From Syncephalis plumigaleata (lineage: Eukaryota; Zoopagomycota; Zoopagomycetes; Zoopagales; Piptocephalidaceae), in NCBI GenBank assembly GCA_025201365.1, contig JAIXMF010000003.1, positions 124,001 to 188,000 of the forward strand: DNA of 64,000 nucleotides, read 5' to 3'. Below are positions 35,483 through 48,629 of this stretch, in pieces. The notes beneath the pieces were generated by a model that searched no databases, was not told where the DNA came from, and saw only the letters and a program-made list of their open reading frames with translations. Each line of letters begins with the position of its first letter. The stretch's first letter is position 1. The translations under genes and the position numbers were made by a program.

Positions 35483-36936
35483 TCGAGTATTTTATAATGC
35501 AATAAAGAAAAGAAAAGAAACCACATCAATAACATGTAATGCTTACCTAATCTTAAAAATGTTGCAAACTATAAGCAAGTATCGAATGTTTAGTTAGTTT
35601 TATCATATATACACATGTACACTGTGGACAATAGAGACTAGAATTGACACGGAATAAACACGTTTATCACAGTTTGTCGTTGCACAAAAGTGAAAGGCAA
35701 TACACGCATAGGAGACACTCTACATACACGATAGACTTTAATACAAGGGGAAATGCAAAAGTGTTCGTGTACGAAGAGAGAGAATGAAAGTGAAAGAGCA
35801 ACTATGTCGTTCTGCTTAACTATCATAGAAACGGATACTCGCGTGTCATGATGCGTATATGATGAGAGAAAAGTCAACACGCAAACAGAGACGGAAAGAA
35901 AAGAAGAAACGAAAAGAAATAAAGCCGACGATGAATGAATGAATGAATGAATGAACGGGAGAGTGAGTGAGTGAGTGAGATGGGTGCACACACACAATAC
36001 CATTTGACTAGCAGATGATATTGCACAAGTGATGCCATATACAATCAAGAATGACGTGTAGGCATAACGACGAGAGTGTGATATGCGCACACGGTATAAG
36101 GATACTTGGTCACAAAAGGGAACGAGATTGGTAGATTTGAATTTGAAAAAGGGAATACAATCGATGATGTAATACGTCGACTGTAACGAATAATATGTTA
36201 TGATGTATAATAACAGCAACCAGTTAAAAAGAATACATACACACACGATGATAATGAGGATATACTCATACTAGCTATCATCTCATCTTATACTCATAAC
36301 ATGAATGGAAATAAATGAGGATTCGATCAAAGGTGAAGAAAAAGGTAGTGTGAAAGTGATAGAGGACTCCAACGCGATGGAGTGAACAAGAATAAAACAA
36401 AATAGAAGATATGTATGTGTGACCAAATGGAAAGTAAAGGAGAAGCAGGAGAAGCAGGAAAAGGAACGGGAAGATACACACAACTGCCAGCAATTGTGCA
36501 GCTGGCCGCAGCCAAGAAGGGACCTACGACCAGCGTGGGGCCAGTCCACTAGTCTTAGAAACCATTCGACTATCCTTGTCAGTCATATAAATAATAGAGG
36601 AACGAGTAGAGACTAGTGAACAGTACAACGATGGAGTCTAATAATATAATAATATAATAATAATATAATAACGGAAACGGAAATAGTGACATCCAAAGTT
36701 GATTTCCATAATAACAGTAAGACATACTATATATCATTTTTTTCAATGTTAATAATGAAAAGACATGAATACAGATTGTCTTTTGGTAATAGTAACTGAA
36801 TAACTGGAATAATACGATAAATCACTGTTGTATATAACAGAAATAACAACAGCTACATACAGATACGCGATTACTGAATAATCAACCCTTGCACAACCAT
36901 GACGATGACAAGAAGAACAGCATTGATTAGTCCGTA
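35483..36936. other. intergenic region, no gene seen
   Basis: About 1.45 kb. Contains GAAT/GAGT tetranucleotide runs (about 35934-35985), a GAAGCAGGA purine-rich tract (36435-36470) and a TAATATAA-type repeat (36638-36672). No convincing coding frame on either strand. Confidence 0.5.
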
Positions 36937-39479
36937 TTACGTATGTTTGGGACCATCAAGTAGACTGAAGAACTCGTCGGGTACGGACGGTGTAAAGTCC
37001 TTGCCGCCGCTGTTCTTGCCCCAGGATAGGCTCATCTCGTTGTTGGAGGGCACGGAGAAGGGCAGCATGTGAGCAGAGTCGACGAGCTCTTGAACATCAT
37101 TGGGATCACCGGCTCCTTCACCGCGTGCATCACGATCTAGATCGCGTACACTACGTACACTATTAACTGTGCATAGATCGGCGTCATCAGCTGGTGGTTG
37201 TTCTCCCGCGGGTAATGCTTGTTGCGCAGTAGCATCCGAGACTGCCTCGATGTAACGACGTACATCGCCGGTAACGCGTTTCTCGCCAATTTCATAGCGA
37301 TACATACGTACGGCACGCATTAACTGCAGGGCGTTCAATTGATCTAAAGCCTTGATCGTCTCAACGTAGCCCTCTACATCACGTAGTTGTGACATACACT
37401 GTAGGAATTGTAATAGCTGAGTGACTGGTGCCAAGCGTGACAACAAAGATGTCGGCAGATGGTTGTTGCGAACCCATGCTTCCAGTTCCGACAGATTCAT
37501 ACGGATCTGCATGGCTTTCGAGCGACTGCACAATGCACGATCCGTGAGGATACCGTTAAAAAGTTCGGAATTAATGTAGTAGAGTAGTTGCGTGGTGGCC
37601 TGGTGAATGAGCGATGGGTGAACCTCGTACGTTTGCAACACGAAGAGCGACGAGCTAAGTAATGCTGTCACTGAACGCGGGGTCACCGAAGCTTGCGGTG
37701 TGAAGGAGCGACGGAACGATATGCGACGATTCATGCTGGCGGACGATGGACGAATGGCGTAGCTGCCGCTAATTGTCTTGGAACGATGTAGGAAGCGTGC
37801 ATTGGCCGCATTCACGCTATCGTTGGCCGATATGTGTGCGAAGGCGCCTTCATTCTTTAGGTTGAACAAGAAGCTGCGACGACTCTCGCGTTCAAACTTC
37901 AAGTCCTCCAAAGGAATTGGATCGTGCAGCAAGATGGCCGCGTGAAGCACGGCAGATAATCGAGCTTGTACGTCGCGTACCAAGAGGATATACGCCTCCT
38001 GGATAAGTTCAGACAATCGACACTGGTGGGTGACCGTGACACCGACAAGACTGGCATCCTTCCTAAGGTAGTAGAGAAGTTGCGTGCAATTGGAGAGCCA
38101 GAAGGCAAGGAATGGCACCTCGTTCTTGCGCTCCTGGGTCATCTCGCTAATGCTGTCGATAGCGCCGCCGAGTAATTCCTCAAGTAGATCGGACATGCCG
38201 AAGCTGTTGGCGTAGCGTGCCGCCAAGAAGAGCACGTTGGCTGGAGTGGCACGTTTCTCACGTGAGCAGAGCGGTTTCATGTCGCGGACCAAGATATCGA
38301 TGAGCTTTTGCACGTCATTTGGCGAGAACACGAGCATTTGCGTTGGAAGACAGGTATCCCAGTCGAATTCCATTGGAATGTCGTCTTCCTCCTCTTCCTC
38401 GTCGAAACCGAGCGAGTCAAGATCCATGTTTAACTCGCTGGCATTGGCTAGTGCGCGTTTCAAAGCTGCTTCAGTCTCCATGACCGACATTTCAGGATCG
38501 AATCCAATGGGCGTCGCCTCACCCTGCGTGTAATACGAGTTGTCCTCGCGCCAATTGTAGCAGTTGGGACTGTTACCGCGTAGACCTCCGCCGCGAGGTG
38601 ACGAGAATGCCTCGACTAGCTTCTTGTTAGAGCCGCCCTCATGATTGAAACCATGTTTAACGTATTGCATCACGGTACGGCCGGTGGCAGATCGTTTATT
38701 GGTGGATGCGCCATTATCGAGCAATAATTTAACGATACGCTCGTGATTGTTGTTAGTGGCCCACATTAGCGCACTCCAACCGACTATAGCATATGATTAT
38801 CATTATTATCATCATCATTCAATAAATCAATGTTAGTAATCGTGCTGAATTTGTTACTTATATGGTTGCTGAACACAAAATAGCGCAGAGACTTACATTT
38901 ATCCTGAGCGTCTACATTAGCGCCAGCTCGTAGTAAAGCTTTAGCCACGTCTATATAGCCAAAGCAAGCGGCGTAAATAAGCGGTGTCGTTCCATCTTCG
39001 TCTTGTGCATCTGGATCAATCCATGCTCGAGCATCGGCATTCTCGAGTAATTCGCAAACACGCTTATCGTCGCCGTTGGATGCCGCACGCGATAGTAAAC
39101 GTGACATTCTAGCGTGTTTCATGTCGTCTGACATTTCCTGATCAGCCAATATATCCTCTTCATTAGCAAATTGATCTGGATCAACCACACCCGGTGTACT
39201 ATAGTCGATGGGCTTGATCTCGAATGTACCGGTGGTGGGACTGGTGATTTCCTCGTCTACAATACCGCCTTCATTTGAAATGGCATCGTCGCCGGAAGCT
39301 GAAGACGATGAACTGTGACCGTCTAATTCAGGCTCAGATAGGGCCAATTCGACACCCGACTCGGAATGATTGTCAGGATGATGTTGTTCATGATGATCTG
39401 CTAACATTTTGTCGCCGAATGAAGTTGCGTCCATACCAGACACAGTAGTAATGACGTCTATGGTGTTGTCAGGTGACAT
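36937..39479 (-). CDS. ankyrin-repeat and DIL (dilute)-domain protein
   Basis: Two exons, 39479-38897 and 38783-36937, giving 809 residues. The N-terminal 120 residues are acidic and Ser-rich. Ankyrin repeats lie at about 130-245 (DEDGTTPLIYAACFGYIDVAKALLRAGANVDAQDK, quoted in part, then FGWSALMWATNNNHERIVKLLLDNG). From about 355 the sequence follows the myosin-V cargo-binding fold (NDVQKLIDILVRDMKPLC, FWLSNCTQLLYYL, LIQEAYILLVRDVQ), ending with the DIL domain at about 575-700 (LLYYINSELFNGILTDR, LSELEAWVRNN). Ankyrin-DIL proteins without a motor are typical of fungi and are thought to act in vesicle or organelle trafficking. A GTG upstream of the first ATG is not used. The start sits next to a GAGT repeat at 39487-39521. 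Confidence 0.88.
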
Positions 39480-42400
39480 ACTAGTGAGTAAGCGAGTGAG
39501 TGAGTGAGTGAGTGAGTGAGATGGTAAAATCACACTAAATCAATGAAAGTGGTAGTAATGGTAATAGTAACGAGAGTAATAACAGTGGCTATAATGAATG
39601 ATATGTGCCTTGTGAAATATTCAATAATGGTTGAAGTTGAGACCAGACTAATTGACTGATTGAGTGATTGGTTGGTTGGTTCCGTTGACAAGTGACCGAG
39701 GCCGGCGGCACCGAGCTTGAACACCACTATGACTAAATATGCAGCAGCTTGGTTAGTATTGGTGTTTCCAGCTATTATCAGTAGCGAGTGTATCTGCAAC
39801 ACAAACACAAACAAGCTTGGCTTGGCAGGGGACCATACAACAGCAGTTCAATTGATGGGTGAACATCGAACTACAAGTATAGCTTTATCAGTAAAAAGAA
39901 AAAAGGAGCAATTACGTAAATAGCATTGATGCTGCTCCTATATAAATAGTACACTCGATATAATTATGGTAATAGCAATAATAGCACATATGACAAACAC
40001 AAAAAGGAAGTTGACATCTATTTTTGCGCTTGTTCCATCAATAGAACAACTTTACGAGTGTATGTTAATGACGATAGAACATAGATTATTACGAGGTCTA
40101 CTAGTTTAGTTCGTGTTTGTTGCTATTATTGACGAATAATACGAGGGAAAAAACAAAGAAACAACAGCCCTTGCTCGTTCAACGTTACATGAAAAAGGAT
40201 GAAGCAAAAAACTACACTAGTACCATGCATCATATAAGAGTACTCATGTACACGATTGAATTACAACAACGCAATAAGTAGTTGTAGTAGCCTAGCAAAT
40301 ACAATAAACCAAGTATTCACTCACGCATGCACGCATACACACACAAAACAGAAAACCTACCAATGCTAATGCAAGTGGCTGCAATAGACGCAAGCGTCGA
40401 TGCCAGTCAGCAAATGGACGACACAAAAGTAAGAAATAGAGCGAGAGAATGAGAGATGGCGCCCTATTCGAGGTAGTAGTAGCCGATAATCAATAGAGGA
40501 ATTGAGATGATGTGCAGCAGCAAAGGACGTTAGAAGAAAGAAAAGAACTACCGTCTTTCTCTGTTAAAATATTTCTTAATCGAGAAAGGCGAGGGGCGGG
40601 CTAGGGTGGTGATGATGGTGGCAGCAATAATAGTCATTGCATAGGCACACATAGACAAATGTGTGGGTGTAGTGTGTGTGTGTGTCATCCATTCAAGTAT
40701 TAACAGGTAGGGCACAGCCTATTCCCTCTCTCTCTCTTTCTCCCTCATTCAAGCATACATACATACACAAGCAAGTATACACGCGCACCATGCATTGACA
40801 ATGCCTACCTTTTTCTCTTTTTCCCTCTCCACAATCAAAAAGCTAATGGATTATACTGATGACACACTCAGTCGAGATATCATTAAATAGAATTGACATT
40901 GACAAAATGACTTGTTGTCAAAGAGACATAAGCAGTGGAATAGCAGGTTCATCTCATTAAAGTCATTACCCAGACTACCTTGTTTACATTGTTTGTACAA
41001 TATTCCGAATGGTAAAAGTAAACAAATAATGCGTCTATGTAGTTACAGCCTTCATGATCATCACCATCATCATTATAGAAAGTGTCATCAATAGCGGTCC
41101 ATGTGTAATACGAAACAGGTCTGTGTCCCTGTGCCTCTCTCTCTTTTCTCTCTTCTCGCTCTTTATCCATGCCACGAGTAGTGTGTATGCTCATTGATGG
41201 CTCAGGGATTTTACACCATTAAAGGAGATTCACTGAATACTCGTACATCCAGCAAAGTCTCCTTTTTAGCAGAGCAAGCATCTGTACAACAAATGCACAC
41301 TGATAAATTCACATGTCAACAAAGAGAAGAAGCAACGCTAGCCCATAGCACCATTGCCCCTATCATCACATAGCATGCAATTAGAATAATGATAGACGTG
41401 CACGCTATGACAGAGAGACATGTCAACTCGTATTCTACCAACTATGATTACTCTGAGTAGAGAGAGCGAGAGAGCGAGAATTGACTGACCTCTGACGAGT
41501 AGTGAAACTATCCGCGTCACATTAGAAAGAAACCTCCTCCCAATAGTTGCAATAAATTAATTATGACAACTCGCTTAACACTATCATATACGCTCATATA
41601 GCATGCATAACCTTCGCTGATAGATTGTACAACTAGCATTATTCATCAATTTACTACTTACTTGAATGTGAGTGTGATATGTATCTGGTGGTGGCGATGT
41701 TGTAGTTATATTTGCGTGACCGCAAAAGAATCGGTCACAATAATAGTAATAGTAGTAGTAGTAGTAGTAGTAGTAGTAATAATAATAGCTGAATACGTCT
41801 AGTAAGCAGAACTGCAGTGTAATAGCTTCTTATAGCTTGTCGATTAATAGTATTAATAGAAAGGTGAAAACGAGAGTAGCCGACTATTCTGAACGTTGTT
41901 GTAAGTAAAAAGGCAAAGAAAACTATCGAGAAAGAGGAGCAAAATGACCTCCTTATGCACGTTGGCTGCGAGTGCGTATGGCGATACTGTCAGCGTGAGC
42001 GTGCACGCAAAAATGAAAGCGTTAATGAAGTGAAAAATAGCAAGCCTTAAACGATGACCTATCACGCATACACACACAATGCAGACAGACAGACAGAGAG
42101 AGAGAGAGACAGACACTCCTCGTAAAGTGAAAGTGGATTGATGCGCGTGTCGTGTAGAATGCGTGTCAAACCGGTCAATAAAGTGTGAGCAAATGAGTGG
42201 ATGAGTGAGTGAGTGAGTTAACACATACACACACTGCTGATAAGCAAGCACAAGTAATAATCAAGAAAAAAAAGGTCGTAATCAATCAAAGAAAGAAGAA
42301 TCCTTGCTATTTAGCGTAAACAGCATGATAGTGGTCTATAAATATAGAATTCTCCTCATAACTAAAAACGCTTACCATTGGGGGGAGGGCTGTTCTCTAT

Positions 42401-43005
42401 ACGTGTATGTGTATGTGTGTATCAGTTAGGCCAGTTGCTTCTCTCCGCTATGCATGACCCGTAAACGGAAGACGGAGTTCAAGGATCGGTGTTGCAAAAA
42501 CACGTGTAGCACCAACCACATTAAATGTCTCCTTGATTTCATCAATGATTCATGTACAAACATTTCAATAACATACTAGAGTGACAACAAAGTAATATAC
42601 TAACTTAAAACCTATCATAAACATACAAAACATCAATAAAGCAGGCTTCATCAGTTCCGTTGATTATCTTCTAGTGCTAGCTTGTTTATCCTGCTGTAGT
42701 TGCTACCTGATTGTTGATGTGATATTGAATGGCTATCCTTGTAACAATAGCAACACTCAATTATACATTAGTAATGATTCAAATGATTACAATACAACTT
42801 GTTGTAATGCAAATAACTTGTTAATGCATGTAAGTCGGTTAGTAAATTATTTGTTCTGATTAAATAGGCAATCAGCGATAGATGACATTAATATACTCTG
42901 TCTATTTTGAATGTACAATCCATTACCTATTGACAAGTTTATTAATTATATCTAATTATTTTAATATGCTATATAGAACATACATGTAATAGTAATGACG
43001 AGCAA
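39480..43005. other. 3.5-kb gene-poor region with microsatellites
   Basis: No supportable gene on either strand. Features seen: a GAGT tetranucleotide array (about 39487-39521), CT repeats (40725-40737), GT/TGTG tracts (40665-40685), a TAG trinucleotide array (about 41745-41780), AGAC/GA repeats (42083-42113) and GAGT again near 42200-42218. Open frames are short and of repeat-derived composition. Confidence 0.5.
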
Positions 43006-44352
43006 TTAAACAGCTAGCTTATTTGTTTCAGTGCCAGTGGTTTGCATAAAATTCAATGCTTTCCATCCTACATCCATGGGTGGAAGCATTTGGCCAGTAC
43101 CGCGAAATGAAACGAGCTGACGTTGCACTGTCGATGCTGACAACACTTGTCCCGATGGATTAGACTCTGGAATATTCAATGCTCTCTGAACAAGTGAAAT
43201 GGGCGCTTGTTTGTCGAGTTCACCGTGGAAGGCAAGCACCGGCACATTTACCGATTGCATTAGTGCGTCTTGCCGTGTTTGATTTATCTGTCGCAGTTCT
43301 CGATAATCCCGTAGTAGACCGGCTCGTCGTTCACTACCCCAAGCTATACATGTCTCATAGTGTTTGAACAACTCGATAGCCGATGGATAATTGGCCAGTT
43401 CATCGAATAGCGCAGAGTCCGGCATTGGCAACCGGGATCGTAAACGCGGATCGGTAAGGAATAATTTCGAGAAATCCTTAGTGGCCGTCATACCCGCAAT
43501 AATCCGATGCATCTGATAGGCACGTAGATTGGTCCATAGATCCGTGCCCAATAGCAATAGTTTAGTGAGAATACCGCCTAGCGAGAGGTTGATCGCCGGT
43601 CCCAATAGAGGCGATATCAATGTAACGGAATGAACACGATCGGGGTAGTGAGCAGCGAAAGCGAGTGCTGCAGTAGCCGATAAATTACGGGCTACGAGAT
43701 GGATCGGTTGTCGCACGCCTAAACTATCGAGGAATACCGACATCGCCTCGACTTCCGTGTCGAGTGATGGAACCATTGTACTTCGCAGGTATCCCGGTCT
43801 ACCTATCGACAATAGTGCGAAGTGAGGCAATGCTTCACTTGGTCGCAGTGAATCATCCTGATGAGTGGGCGAGGATGGTTTCGCCTCTTGTTGGCCGTAT
43901 CTCTCAATGAAAAACGACAAATTACGAGCGAGCATAGTATTATCTTCGGATGACGTGGGACAGCAGGGTGTTTCGTCAACTTCATCGGTAACGCCCACGC
44001 TATCACCGCGCGAGTGACGCCACGCCCAAGCGAGCCACGATGCAAGCCAGCGTCCCTCGACGTAGCCACCATCGAGACATACGATAGCCGGGTAGGCCAT
44101 CACTTTAGCGGGGTCAGGAGCACCTTTGGAGAAATTCGGACCAGGCCGCAGGAAAGGTTGCGGGAATTCATGGCATGTATCGAATGTATACTGCACCTGG
44201 ATAGCTTGGTGTCGTTGTTGCGACAACTTACCGGGCAGTGTCATGGTACGCTGATTATACGACATGAGCTGGTGGGTAAAGGCAGCATGTCGTTGCCGAT
44301 GTCGAAATGACATGACAAGCTGCCTGTAGACAGAGGGAGCTTGCGTGTTCAT
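43006..44352 (-). CDS. alpha/beta-hydrolase-fold protein, probably catalytically inactive
   Basis: Intronless, 448 residues. The fold is recognisable: a central helix after the nucleophile elbow (ATAALAFAAHYPDRVHSVTLIS), a helical lid region (about 255-350), the acid strand VPVLAFHGELDKQAP and a final strand LVSFRGTGQMLPP. Aligned to the usual elbow G-H-S-x-G-G, this protein has A-R-N-L-S-A, so Asn replaces the nucleophilic Ser. In the usual G-x-G-H-M-L-P motif it has GTGQMLP, so Gln replaces the catalytic His. The Asp is kept. The N-terminus is basic and could be a mitochondrial presequence (MNTQAPSVYRQLVMSFRHRQ). An alternative is that the neighbouring Ser serves as nucleophile, but the missing His argues against activity. 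Lies about 385 bp downstream of enolase, same strand. Confidence 0.75.
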   Translation of the reverse strand: MNTQAPSVYRQLVMSFRHRQRHAAFTHQLMSYNQRTMTLPGKLSQQRHQAIQVQYTFDTCHEFPQPFLRPGPNFSKGAPDPAKVMAYPAIVCLDGGYVEGRWLASWLAWAWRHSRGDSVGVTDEVDETPCCPTSSEDNTMLARNLSFFIERYGQQEAKPSSPTHQDDSLRPSEALPHFALLSIGRPGYLRSTMVPSLDTEVEAMSVFLDSLGVRQPIHLVARNLSATAALAFAAHYPDRVHSVTLISPLLGPAINLSLGGILTKLLLLGTDLWTNLRAYQMHRIIAGMTATKDFSKLFLTDPRLRSRLPMPDSALFDELANYPSAIELFKHYETCIAWGSERRAGLLRDYRELRQINQTRQDALMQSVNVPVLAFHGELDKQAPISLVQRALNIPESNPSGQVLSASTVQRQLVSFRGTGQMLPPMDVGWKALNFMQTTGTETNKLAV

Positions 44353-44737
44353 ACAAAAAAGTGAAATGCTATGACGGAGAAATGAATTGTACGTTCAAAC
44401 TTGTTTTTATTCTTTAGAATCGAATAAATTAACACAGGATATTAGTGCGTACAACTAGTGTATTAATCTCATAATGAATAACAATAGTTGTTGTTAATAC
44501 GTAATATCCATTCATTGTCTTGTGTAATAGATATGTATTGCTACAAGAATACCTGCAGGTTGATTATTACTAAGATGATAGGCATTCATGTTGCAATCAT
44601 CGATTATAAACTGGGTTAAGGTAACTAGTTGTTACAAGGTGATGTTAAAAACAATGCGGTTACTTTATTAGTTCTACGCTGCTTGACAGCATAGCAGATT
44701 AGCATGTATGCAGCTACACGCTTAAATAGCTAATCGA
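44353..44737. other. intergenic region between enolase and hydrolase-like gene
   Basis: AT-rich 385-bp spacer holding the enolase 3' region and the upstream region of the hydrolase-like gene. Nothing else seen. Confidence 0.5.
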
Positions 44738-46126
44738 TTAGAGAGGAGAACGGAAGTGTTCGCCGGCATAGCGAGCATTGACACCGAGCTCTTCCTCAAT
44801 GCGCAACAACTGGTTGTACTTGGCCAAACGCTCTGAACGGCAAGGAGCACCAGTCTTGATCTGGCCAACACCGAGACCGACAACGAGATCGGCGATGAAG
44901 GTGTCCTCGGTCTCGCCCGAACGATGGGAAACCATAGTGCCCCAGCCATCTCCACGAGCCTTGATGGTTGCCTCGATAGATTCGGTTACAGTACCGATCT
45001 GGTTCACCTTCAACAAAAGACCGTTACAGGCCTTCTTCTGGATGGCCTCTTGGATACGAGTGGGATTAGATACGGTCAAGTCATCGCCGACCACTTGGAC
45101 TTGTTGGCCAACCTTGTTGGTGAAGCTAGACCAGGCGGACCAGTCATCCTGTTCGAATGGATCTTCAATCGATACAATGGGATAGTCGTTGACGAAGGAT
45201 GCGTACAAATCGCCCAATTGTTCGCCTGTCAACCACTTGGATGAGTCAGACTTTGAGTTCTTGAAGTCAAGATCGTATTTCTCATCGTGGTAGAATTCGG
45301 AGGCGGCCGAATCCATACCGATCTTTACTTTGTCGGTGTAGCCAGCCTTAAGAATGGCGTCCTTCAACAACTCGAGACCTTCACGGTTATCCTGGATGTT
45401 AGGTGCGAAACCACCCTCATCACCAACATTGGTGGCTAATACGAATGACGTATATATATATGGGTTAGGGATGATATGAAAAAATAAAAGCAAAATATTA
45501 TATCACCTACCATCTTGACCATATTTGGACTTGATCACGCTCTTCAAGGCATGGTACACTTCGCTACCGATCTTCATGGCTTCGGTGAAGCTGGCGGCAC
45601 CGGTAGGCAAGATCATGAACTCTTGCATGGCCAACTTGTTACCGGCATGCGAGCCACCGTTGATGACATTGAAGGCGGGCACTGGCAGTATAATCTTGGC
45701 ATCATTGCCATAAGCCAAGCGAGCAATATGACGATAGAGAGGGATGCCTTGTTGGGCAGCTCCTGCCTTGCACACGGCCAATGAAACACCGAGAATGGCG
45801 TTAGCACCTAGCTTGCTCTTGTTCTGGGTGCCATCAAGCTTGTTCAAGAAATCGTCGACGGCTTTTTGGTTAGCCACATCAAGCTTGGCATCGATGAGCG
45901 CTGGAGCAATAATGTCCTTGACGTTATTGACCGCTTGAAGGACACCTTTGCCAAGATAGTCGGCCTTGACGCCATCGCGTAGTTCGTGCGCTTCGTGAAT
46001 ACCGGTGGATGCACCCGATGGCACTGCCGCACGGAATACGCCCAGGTTGGTGGTTACCTCGACTTCAACCGTAGGGTTGCCGCGCGAGTCGAATATCTGA
46101 CGAGCGTGTACTTTGGAGATAGTCAT
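44738..46126 (-). CDS. ENO1: enolase
   Basis: Converts 2-phosphoglycerate to phosphoenolpyruvate in glycolysis; cytosolic. Two exons, 46126-45511 and 45435-44738, giving 437 residues, the usual length. All landmarks are present: [37 protein letters not shown], the intron-split [13 protein letters not shown], metal ligands in [16 protein letters not shown] and GDDLTVSN, the catalytic Lys in [10 protein letters not shown], and the enolase signature with [11 protein letters not shown]. Codon use is strongly biased to C-ending and G-rich codons compared with neighbours, as expected for a highly expressed gene. A TATA box lies about 165 bp upstream. Confidence 0.97.
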
Positions 46127-46288
46127 AGTGGAGGAGTAGTAGTGGTACTTTTCGTAATATGCGTCTCACCAACGATAAACGATAGCAAGTGGCCTAGTAG
46201 AGAAAGGAAAAAGAAATAGCAACAACAGCAAACGAGCGAGCGAACGAACGATAACGATAAGAAATCGGAACCACGCGCTGACGACACC

Positions 46289-46296
46289 TATTTATA
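46289..46296 (-). promoter_or_regulatory. candidate TATA box of enolase
   Basis: TATAAATA on the minus strand, about 165 bp upstream of the enolase ATG. Position and exact consensus fit a strong core promoter. Confidence 0.45.
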
Positions 46297-46928
46297 CGAG
46301 GAGGACGGCAACCCTTCGCTACCATGACCGGATGATGGCGGAAACCCCAATATGTGTCAAACAGAAAATGGCATCGGGTGACGACACCAGTTACACGAAA
46401 AAACTGCCAACTTTTATCTAGTTATGGCAACCGATTAGTGCTGTTAGCCTTTAACTTTTGCTGTTTATTAATAAATAATCTTGCACAATTGTTAACACCA
46501 TTATCGCATTGCTATTATTATTGAGTAGTTGACATGGCCCTAGCAGTTGAGGGAGATGTTAATGATCGCGATATCATATATTACAATAGGTTTAACAAGC
46601 TGTGATGAATTGACAGGAACATTTAGTAAATGACAATATGGATGCTTGTTTTATTCAGTGCATTGTTATAATGGCATTCGAGAGTATTCAGATAGCAATC
46701 TTCAATCAAGCAGAATGAAATGATGACGCAGTACATGTGCTACCGAGCAACATCCTCTATGCATTGAGAAGCATTCATCAGTTTGTACAGCTTGATGTCA
46801 CAATTGCTACTATAGTTGATTTATTCAATTAATCATCCAGTTCATATAAAGTATTAGCATGTGTTATGATTTAATGATGTATAAACGCTGCTCTTATTAA
46901 CAAACAAAGTATGATTTATTAATGCTTG

Positions 46929-48548
46929 CTATAATTCACCGTATTCATGTATTACTAGCGTATGCCTCTCATTGGAACTATATGCTGTACCAACCATTGC
47001 ATAATCATCCACTTGTTCGTCCCTAGCTGGTGCTTTCAATCTGCATATCACCTTCTTTGTATTGATGTCTATAAGCAATCGCCTTTTCATATAATCACAA
47101 TACGTAGTAAACATATAGAGATTTCCAATAATATTTTGGATGTATGCCGTATCCGGTATTTGCAATATTTGGTCATCATTGCTAGGTAAGTCTGTCCATA
47201 TTTTTGTCGGTTTGGAACCGAATGTGAAATAATCGCATCCAGCCCTTAATAATGAGATAGGCATATCCTCGTCAGATGCATCGTAGCAGTTACGTGGAGT
47301 ATGGCTTCGACCACTGGATGCTACGCTATGCATTATGCATATTTTACAAGCAAGATAATCACTTGTTCCAATTAGCATATGCGAATCGTATAAATTTTGA
47401 GCAAAATATATTGTCACGTCCAGCATCCAATCAGGTAGTTCAAACGAGCCACTTCGCAATTGTACAACAGGATTATTGCTCGAGAACTGGTATAATTCCC
47501 ATTCAATATATTCTGTTTCATCATCTCTGGTTAGGCTTACTGTGTATACTATTGCTGCATTGTCGGTTGTTTTATAGAAACATATCGCATGCAATGTATC
47601 ATCAATGCTTCCTGGACACATGGTATTATTATCTATATCGAATACCATTATATCGGCTGAATGCATTGGTTATTAGTACTGGTTATATTACATCATTCCA
47701 CAATTACTACACTTACAAAATAGCGTATCACCTAAATCTCGTGATTGAATCACTAATAATACCCATTTCCCCTCGATTGTATCCACTCGATATTGTGATG
47801 GAACATCGAATGTAGTGAAAACACCACCATGTTTGCGAGTAAGTATTTTTACATTATAGTTGGTATCGCTCTCGATTTTCTTAGGAAAGACGGCTATGTA
47901 ATGGTCGCCCGTAACATAATCATACTCAGCATCAGTATCACCATCCAGCGAAAGGATATTGGGCGATGTGGAAAACGTACTGCCATATACAATGTTGTTG
48001 CTTGATTTAAGGTTTGAATGTGGCAAATATTCTAAACTATAATAATGACTCGGTGCTTCATCTGAGCAAGTTTGTTGTATGATAACTAAACTATTATCCA
48101 CGGCTTCTGTGTTATAATCTAATTTATGCCCGTCCTGTTCCATGGCAATACGTGTGGTCCTGCATCGTTTATATCGCCAATTATTCTCGGTGCTCACTCG
48201 TCGACGATATGTGTTGTACCAGTCCACGTTCTCTAGTAGATTGGCTCGTTTATCCGATGTACATGGATTGTTGACATCCGTGCGTATACACCACAATACG
48301 AATTCCATTTCTTTGTCGTAATACGCTCCCGATAGGAAATCCCTATGGTATAGTGCTTGCCATAATGCTCTATCATTTCGAATACTGCTTCTTAACGAGC
48401 GACAACATGCTGATAAACGCACTAATTCGATATGACCAAGTAGACTACGAAAGACACGCTGGTCATGAAATGGAAGACTATTCAAACAATCGAGTAATCT
48501 ACAAGACGAGTTAGGATTACTCGATACTTCAGTAGTAGCAGTAGACAT
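46929..48548 (-). CDS. F-box-like protein, mobile-element copy B
   Basis: Two exons, 48548-47717 and 47656-46929, giving 519 residues. The F-box-like domain (LLDCLNSLPFHDQRVFRSLL ... LWQALYHRDF) is nearly the same as in copy A. The middle and C-terminal parts keep the framework motifs (EYLPHSN, VTGDHYIAV, NYNVKILTRKHG, FDIDNNTMCPGSI, IEWELYQFSSNNPVVQLRSG, LLRAGCDYF, YGEL at the end). Residues between them differ heavily. The shared donor GTAAGTG and the single intron position are conserved with copy A. The reading frame is open from end to end, which is unusual for cargo in an old transposon copy. Substrate and expression are unknown. Confidence 0.75.
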
Positions 48549-48629
48549 AGTGGAATGGAATAAGAAAGGCGATAAGGGGTAGAGAAATACGATGACGTTA
48601 TTTTAATCAAGAATACACAAATAAATCAT

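Noticed and set aside
35638-36246. 202-codon minus-strand frame downstream of DnaJ
   Set aside because: Composition reflects GAAT/GAGT repeats and poly-purine tracts; no domain, conserved motif or splice support.
41853-42251. 132-codon minus-strand frame
   Set aside because: Built on GAGT and AGAC repeats, with a Ser/Leu/Cys/Val-rich translation typical of such tracts.
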